Assembly (NCBI GenBank): GCA_964347945.1
Contig: CAYGAW010000130.1
Coordinates: forward strand, 1 to 9,495
Length of the DNA: 9,495 nt
Source: CAYGAW01 sp964347945
GTDB taxonomy: Bacteria > Chloroflexota > Anaerolineae > UBA7937 > B3-Chlor
Direction: 5' to 3'
Part shown: piece by piece, positions 5,777 through 9,495 of the stretch
How the letters are laid out: the number at the start of each line of letters is the position of its first letter
Position numbering within the stretch: the stretch's first letter is position 1
Notes under the pieces: model-generated
What the model was told of the DNA's origin: nothing
The model's database searches: none
What the model saw: only the letters and a program-made list of their open reading frames with translations
Position numbers and translations under genes: made by a program

Positions 5777-6718
5777 ATGAACTGCTTCAATCGAAGATGG
5801 TATTGCGCGGCTCTAGCCGCATCGATGTTGACTCTTTTCCTCATGGCCTGTGGGCAACCGGCGACAGACGGTCAAGTGGTACAGGGCACCGCAACCGCAC
5901 GCCCTCCGACCCCGACCAGAACCACGGGGTCGATCCATCCTGGTATGGATGAAATCGGAGATTTTGACAACGTCATTGTGCACACCCAGGTTGCCGGCTT
6001 TCTCATCATCACCGGAGGCAAGAGGATCTTGATCGATGCGCTGTTTCAGGTACACAACCCGCCAAGTCCAGCCGAGCGCGTGGTCGCTATGCGAGAGGGG
6101 CTGCCGCCTTTCAATGACATCGATCTGATCCTCGTCACCCACACTCATGAAGATCACTTTGATGCCAATCTCGTTGGCAATAACATGCTAAACAATCCCC
6201 AGGCCGTTTTTGTCTCCTCAGAGGTTGCAGTGAGCGTGCTTGAGGACCGATTCAGGGGATTCGAGCAGATCCAGGACCGGGTGATTGGGGTTCGCCTCGG
6301 GAGGGGAGAACAAGAGCAGATGATCGTTGCGGGGATAGATCTGGATATCATTTGTCTGTCACACGGAGTTCCTTCGGTTCCCAATCTCGGGTACATCTTT
6401 TCGGCGGACGACATCAGCTTCTTCCACACCGGGGATATGAATCCAAACTATGTAACAGTGTCGGACTTACATGCATATGGTCTTCCCGAGAGGCAGATTG
6501 ATATCGCACTCGTGTCAGGCTACCACCTCACACGTGAACGCTTCGCCGATTACTTTCTTGAGGGAATTCAGCCCACGGTTAAGGTCCCCATGCACTTCAA
6601 CTTCTCAGGAGAAGGTGTCAGTGATATCCTCAGTGAGATAGAGACTGAATTTCCAAATGCCATCCTATTTCGTGAAGAAATGACGTGGCAGGCCATTGAC
6701 CCGGGAATGCTAGAATAG
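5777..6718 (+). CDS. Metallo-beta-lactamase-fold lipoprotein
   Basis: The 313-residue protein opens with a lipoprotein signal (R6, R7, hydrophobic 9-24, LMAC with C25), then a Thr/Pro spacer at 38-52. The rest is a metallo-beta-lactamase domain: ILIDALF (84-90), the main ligand motif THTHEDHFD (121-129; H122, H124, D126, H127), H196 in LSHGVPS, D220 in HTGD and H273 in VPMHF. This is a full two-metal ligand set, so the protein is probably an active hydrolase on the outer face of the membrane. The layout resembles the UlaG-like / Lactamase_B_3 branch, whose members include lactonases and phosphodiesterases, more than true beta-lactamases. The substrate is unknown. GGAGG at 5764-5768 with 8-base spacing sets the ATG. 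It follows the TolB-like gene by 88 bp with no terminator seen between, so co-transcription is plausible. Confidence 0.92.
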   Translation: MNCFNRRWYCAALAASMLTLFLMACGQPATDGQVVQGTATARPPTPTRTTGSIHPGMDEIGDFDNVIVHTQVAGFLIITGGKRILIDALFQVHNPPSPAERVVAMREGLPPFNDIDLILVTHTHEDHFDANLVGNNMLNNPQAVFVSSEVAVSVLEDRFRGFEQIQDRVIGVRLGRGEQEQMIVAGIDLDIICLSHGVPSVPNLGYIFSADDISFFHTGDMNPNYVTVSDLHAYGLPERQIDIALVSGYHLTRERFADYFLEGIQPTVKVPMHFNFSGEGVSDILSEIETEFPNAILFREEMTWQAIDPGMLE

Positions 6719-6720
6719 GT

Positions 6721-6755
6721 GCATCTTGCAGCGGTACGGCCGGCGCAAGAGATGC
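6721..6755 (+). terminator. Stem-loop just after the metallo-hydrolase gene, possible terminator
   Basis: GCATCTTGC (6721-6729) pairs with GCAAG-ATGC (6745-6749 and 6752-6755), interrupted by a 2-base bulge at 6750-6751. It starts two bases after the TAG. No U-tract follows, so it may be a weak or factor-dependent terminator, or a 3'-end protecting hairpin. Confidence 0.45.
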
Positions 6756-6909
6756 CGGAGCCGTCCTTACCCTCTCCCTCCCGGCGTCCTCGGCGCCACG
6801 GACAGGACCACGTACCCTTGGTTGGCATAAGTCATCATCTCCACCGGCGACGGACCGTCATCCCAAGTCCTGCTCCAGTCCCCCTGAGATTCCCCTGCAA
6901 TCCTTCAGA

Positions 6910-6925
6910 GGGGCGTTAGCGCCCC
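6910..6925. other. Compact GC hairpin GGGGCG-TTAG-CGCCCC
   Basis: A perfect 6-bp all-GC stem closes a 4-base loop. It is 192 bases past the metallo-hydrolase stop and about 57 before the -35 element of the next promoter. The bases after it (AGAATAGG) are not T-rich. It may insulate the two transcription units. Confidence 0.4.
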
Positions 6926-6981
6926 AGAATAGGCCTCTCGAGTAGAACAGCGGCACCTACTTTCGATATTGTCGACATCAC

Positions 6982-7010
6982 TTGCCCATGCCGAAGAACT
7001 GTGATACAAT
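6982..7010 (+). promoter_or_regulatory. Predicted sigma-70-type promoter
   Basis: TTGCCC (6982-6987), a 17-base spacer and TACAAT (7005-7010) match the -35/-10 consensus at four and five of six positions. A TG one base before the -10 makes it an extended -10. Transcription would begin near 7017, about 345 bases before the GTG of the GT-C gene. No other open plus-strand gene lies nearer. Confidence 0.6.
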
Positions 7011-7102
7011 GGCAGCGGTTCGGTTCTCTGCTTTGTCAACCTGCTGACACGCGTTACTCGGTCTCGGACAAGCTCGGCGACCTAGCCATAGGACAGGGTC
7101 AA

Positions 7103-7140
7103 GGGGGCCGACCACTAGATCAAGTGATGCATAGGCCCCC
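7103..7140 (+). other. Nested stem-loop in the predicted leader
   Basis: GGGGGCC (7103-7109) pairs with GGCCCCC (7134-7140). Inside the loop, CACT and AGTG around AGATCA can form a second short stem. It sits about 90 bases after the predicted transcription start. No U-tract follows, so it is not an ordinary terminator. Confidence 0.45.
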
Positions 7141-7346
7141 CATGGCTCTCAGCAAAGTCCGCCACGCAGGGATCTCATAGCCTGGCCCGCTCCGTAGGCA
7201 CTACGACCACTGTGTCTTGTCATGCGTAGAGCCTACGACACCTGCTGGGATCAGGGAAATCGCGCCAGCGTTCGGCCGCACACTCACGGGTATGCCGTGC
7301 TCCGCCTGAGTAGCTTCAACTCCTGCGAGAACACGGGCGCGCTCAC

Positions 7347-7353
7347 GGGGGGA
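7347..7353 (+). promoter_or_regulatory. Ribosome binding site for a GTG start
   Basis: GGGGGGA lies seven bases before GTG 7361 and is the only good site near the front of the frame. The next candidate start, GTG 7394, has a poorer, closer-spaced site. Confidence 0.55.
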
Positions 7354-7360
7354 ATACATA

Positions 7361-8899
7361 GTGAGACCACGGTTTTCCTCGGCGAGGGCAGCTGTGAACA
7401 GGAGAAATCTCCGGTCGGTCACCCGGTTGCTGGCTCAGCTCCCGGGAGCAGTGTGGCTTAGCTTGACCCTCTCTCAGCGAAAGTACCATCTATTCGTTGT
7501 GGCAGTCGTCCTATATCTGGCGACAAATCCCTTGCTGGCGCCTGGTCTGATAAGCTCGCTCGATGTTGTGCCTACTACGCTGCTTCCTGTGAGCATCATC
7601 CGCGAGCGGGATTTTGATCTTGACGAGTTCCTCGATCACCCTGTGGCGCGCGAGCACGACTGGGAAAGGGCGAACTGGCTGGTCAAGATAGACGATCACT
7701 ACTTCTCCGGGTATCCAGTATTCACTGCCCTCCTGGTTACCCCGTTGTACCTCTTGCCAGTGGTTTTGGGGCTCGGTCCCCAATCAAGTCTCGTGGCCTA
7801 CACCTTGCTCGGCAAGACCGGTGGGGCCCTGTTGGCGGCTGCGTCGGTGGTCCTGGTGTACCTGTCGCTACGGCTCGCAGCCTCAGAACTGACCGCCTTA
7901 TGCCTAAGTGTTGTCTACGCCTTCGCCAGTTCCACCTGGACTATCAGCAGCCAGATCCTGTGGCAACACGCAACCAGTCAACTACTCCTTGCAGCCGGCA
8001 TCTACTGCCTTATCAGGAGCCAAGGAGAGGCCAAGACTTACGCCTTGTCGGGGTTGTTCATTGGACTGGCCGTGGCGGCCAGGCCCCCCACTGCCATAGT
8101 AGCGGTCGTTCTGACGGTCTATGTACTGCACCGCTCACGGGGTCGTTTCCCACATTTCGTGGCAGGCGCTCTCGGCTCCTTGGCTTTCCTCCTCTGGTAT
8201 AACCACTCCACGTTCGGCTCACCCATTGCCCAAGGGTATGAGGCCGAAGCCTGGGCCGGATGGACAACCCCGCTTCTCATTGGGCTCGTGGGCCTCCTCC
8301 TTTCCCCAAGCAGAGGGCTACTCGTCTATTCGCCCGTGTTTTGGTTTTCCATAGCTGGCATCGCGGCCTCGTGGACAAAGGGACTGAGGGACAATCCCCA
8401 CATCTGGCTGTTTCGCTACCTGGGAGTGGCGGTCGCCGGTTTTACGTTTCTGATGAGCAAGTGGCACAGCCCGGGCGGTTGGTGCTTTGGGCCCCGTATG
8501 CTCGTCGATGTCGCCCCCCTGCTCACCCTGCTGATGATTCCCGCCTTCAAATGGCTGGGGCGAGGTCGGATTGTCCTGGTGGCTTTCGGAGTCTTGCTTG
8601 CGATCTCCATCGCCGTGCAGTTGGCCGGCCTGACCATGTTCGACTTCAGCAGGTATCGACAACTGCCTGCGGCCCGCTATGAGCAGCCCGCCTTTTGGTC
8701 GATACGCCACTCGGAGCTGGCATTCTACCTGGATCGCTTCGGTGTCGGGGGCTTCCTGGGGAGAATCCTGGGCCAAGCGGCCGTCAGCGCGACCCTTGCG
8801 CTATTTGTGACAGGGGCATCACTATATCTGTTGCGGCGTAGGGGTCTCCTTGAGCAGCATGGGGAAGAGACGGAGCACCTGCGCGAGAAGCCGGTTTGA
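7361..8899 (+). CDS. GT-C-type membrane glycosyltransferase-like protein (PMT/ArnT-like)
   Basis: The 512-residue protein has a basic N-terminal tail of about 40 residues and roughly 11-13 hydrophobic segments (near 43-60, 117-138, 143-172, 203-218, 228-256, 264-279, 303-337, 350-366, 383-424 and 470-492). The first outer loop reads LDVVPTTLLPVSIIRERDFDLDEF (67-90), where D68 is a candidate for the catalytic aspartate that GT-C enzymes carry in this loop. Other landmarks are GYPVFTALLVTPLYLLP (117-133), LLSPSRGLLVYSPVF (313-327) and a GGWCFGPRMLVDVAP stretch (372-386). Such proteins move a sugar from a polyprenyl-phosphate carrier to lipid or protein outside the membrane. Donor and acceptor are not known. 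The GTG start at 7361 follows GGGGGGA (7347-7353) at 7-base spacing. It appears to be transcribed alone from its own upstream promoter. Confidence 0.86.
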   Translation: MRPRFSSARAAVNRRNLRSVTRLLAQLPGAVWLSLTLSQRKYHLFVVAVVLYLATNPLLAPGLISSLDVVPTTLLPVSIIRERDFDLDEFLDHPVAREHDWERANWLVKIDDHYFSGYPVFTALLVTPLYLLPVVLGLGPQSSLVAYTLLGKTGGALLAAASVVLVYLSLRLAASELTALCLSVVYAFASSTWTISSQILWQHATSQLLLAAGIYCLIRSQGEAKTYALSGLFIGLAVAARPPTAIVAVVLTVYVLHRSRGRFPHFVAGALGSLAFLLWYNHSTFGSPIAQGYEAEAWAGWTTPLLIGLVGLLLSPSRGLLVYSPVFWFSIAGIAASWTKGLRDNPHIWLFRYLGVAVAGFTFLMSKWHSPGGWCFGPRMLVDVAPLLTLLMIPAFKWLGRGRIVLVAFGVLLAISIAVQLAGLTMFDFSRYRQLPAARYEQPAFWSIRHSELAFYLDRFGVGGFLGRILGQAAVSATLALFVTGASLYLLRRRGLLEQHGEETEHLREKPV

Positions 8900-9067
8900 A
8901 TCCGAGAAGTGGGCCTTGGTTGGACCCTGGCAGGCCGAGCGCCAGCAACGAACGGCGCACCCAGGCGCTGGGACATCAATAGCCCCAATCAGTGGATACG
9001 CGCTCAGCGGGTATGACCCCTCGATGGCCGCCCTGGCGAACTCGTCTCCGCCAGTCCCCCCATTGAG

Positions 9068-9093
9068 AGGCCTGTCCTGAGCTCATCGAAGGA
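9068..9093 (+). repeat. Dispersed CTGAGC...TCGAAGG repeat, copy 5
   Basis: The sequence tcctgagctcatcgaaggag carries the full CTGAGC and TCGAAGG halves with a 3-base centre. It lies in the 233-bp gap between the convergent transferase and small membrane protein genes, about 5.6 kb from the cluster at 3261-3417. The rest of that gap shows no clear gene or U-tailed terminator. Confidence 0.6.
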
Positions 9094-9132
9094 GGTCACA
9101 GGAGGGTGAGTACGTCGGCGACGGTGGCCCAG

Positions 9133-9495
9133 CTACTCCGGTCTCGCGGCGGCGAAGATGACGGCGCCGAGGGCACCCAGCCCCGCGGCGATGCCCACCC
9201 CGATGACATAGAAAACGGAGCCGCAGGTTGCAGTTCCAACCACACTGGCGAACATGTCAATGAGCACGGAGGGGTCGAAGCCCGTACCCTCCAGTGCTCC
9301 AGCCAGCGGCCCCAGGGGGGCAAAGACTGTGACCGTACCGAGGGCGATGATCAGGCCCACAGCGCCGCCGATGGCGCCGGCGATGGCGCCCGCCAAGGCG
9401 CCGTCTCGGGCTGCTGGACCCGGTAGCCGCCCCGGTGGCATCCAGTAGGCAGCCAGAGCACCGATGCAACCATAGGCGACGTATCCCAGTAGCCA
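9133..9495 (-). CDS. Small Gly/Ala-rich membrane protein (5' end outside window)
   Basis: The frame is open from the right edge to a TAG at 9133, giving 120 residues in view; the true start lies outside. An ATG at 9441 exists, but the codons before it continue a membrane segment (residues 1-18, WLLGYVAYGCIGALAAYW), so the gene very probably begins further right. Further hydrophobic stretches lie near 31-58, rich in GAIAGAIGGAVG-type small-residue spacing, and 85-117. The residue pattern allows tight helix packing. I do not recognise the family. An alternative is that it is one end of a larger multi-pass protein. It converges on the GT-C gene. Confidence 0.72.
   Translation of the reverse strand, partial: WLLGYVAYGCIGALAAYWMPPGRLPGPAARDGALAGAIAGAIGGAVGLIIALGTVTVFAPLGPLAGALEGTGFDPSVLIDMFASVVGTATCGSVFYVIGVGIAAGLGALGAVIFAAARPE

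Larger units (their letters stand above)
6719..7360. other. Long intergenic region with hairpins and a promoter, no convincing gene
   Basis: Short frames on both strands here are low-complexity and lack ribosome binding sites or any recognisable family. From left to right the region holds a stem-loop after the metallo-hydrolase stop (6721-6755), a GGGGCG-TTAG-CGCCCC hairpin (6910-6925), a sigma-70-like promoter (6982-7010) and a G/C-rich stem (7103-7140). The part from about 7017 to 7360 would be the 5' leader of the transferase mRNA, or a separate small RNA. I did not recognise a known riboswitch or tRNA. Confidence 0.6.

Noticed and set aside
7201..7422. A 73-codon minus-strand frame over the start of the GT-C gene
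   Set aside because: No recognisable family and no ribosome binding site seen, and it conflicts with the well-supported transferase start.
1..9495. Defence, phage, CRISPR or biosynthetic gene system
   Set aside because: No nuclease, helicase, integrase, transposase, regular direct-repeat array or assembly-line enzyme is visible. The content fits surface proteins and ordinary metabolism.

Overview
The window looks like part of a GC-rich bacterial chromosome, most likely from an uncultured member of the Chloroflexota. This is inference. It rests on lipoproteins with Pro/Thr-rich spacers after the lipid anchor, a CARDB/Ig-type surface protein, a TolB-like propeller lipoprotein and a GT-C membrane transferase, a mix often seen in that phylum. 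There is no rRNA, tRNA or marker gene to settle it. I see no prophage, insertion sequence, CRISPR array or recognisable defence system.

Layout. Positions 1-3141 hold three genes on the minus strand: a thiamine-diphosphate (ThDP) enzyme cut by the left edge (1-815), a DUF985-type cupin (1057-1566) and a large surface lipoprotein with Ig-like and CARDB domains (1699-3141). A hairpin after the lipoprotein stop and gaps of 132 and 241 bp argue against one tight operon. A 451-bp divergent spacer (3142-3592) carries three degenerate copies of a short repeat built on CTGAGC...TCGAAG. From 3593 the genes run on the plus strand: a membrane-anchored Ntn-hydrolase-like protein, a TolB-like six-repeat lipoprotein, and a metallo-beta-lactamase-fold lipoprotein with a full set of metal ligands. 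After a 642-bp non-coding stretch with a good sigma-70-like promoter comes a many-pass GT-C type glycosyltransferase (7361-8899). A small Gly/Ala-rich membrane protein enters from the right edge on the minus strand (9133-9495) and converges on it.

How the genes may work together. At least five of the eight proteins are predicted to be exported or membrane-bound with an outward-facing domain. The three consecutive plus-strand genes at 3593-6718 combine an amide-bond hydrolase fold, a propeller and a metal hydrolase fold, all predicted on the outer face of the cytoplasmic membrane. They could form a small cell-surface hydrolase module, but gaps of 88-107 bp leave co-transcription open and no substrate can be read from sequence. 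The two cytoplasmic proteins (ThDP enzyme and cupin) look like ordinary metabolism. The most interesting loose ends are the dispersed repeat family, a perfect 10-bp inverted repeat just upstream of the TolB-like gene, and the long structured leader before the GT-C gene.
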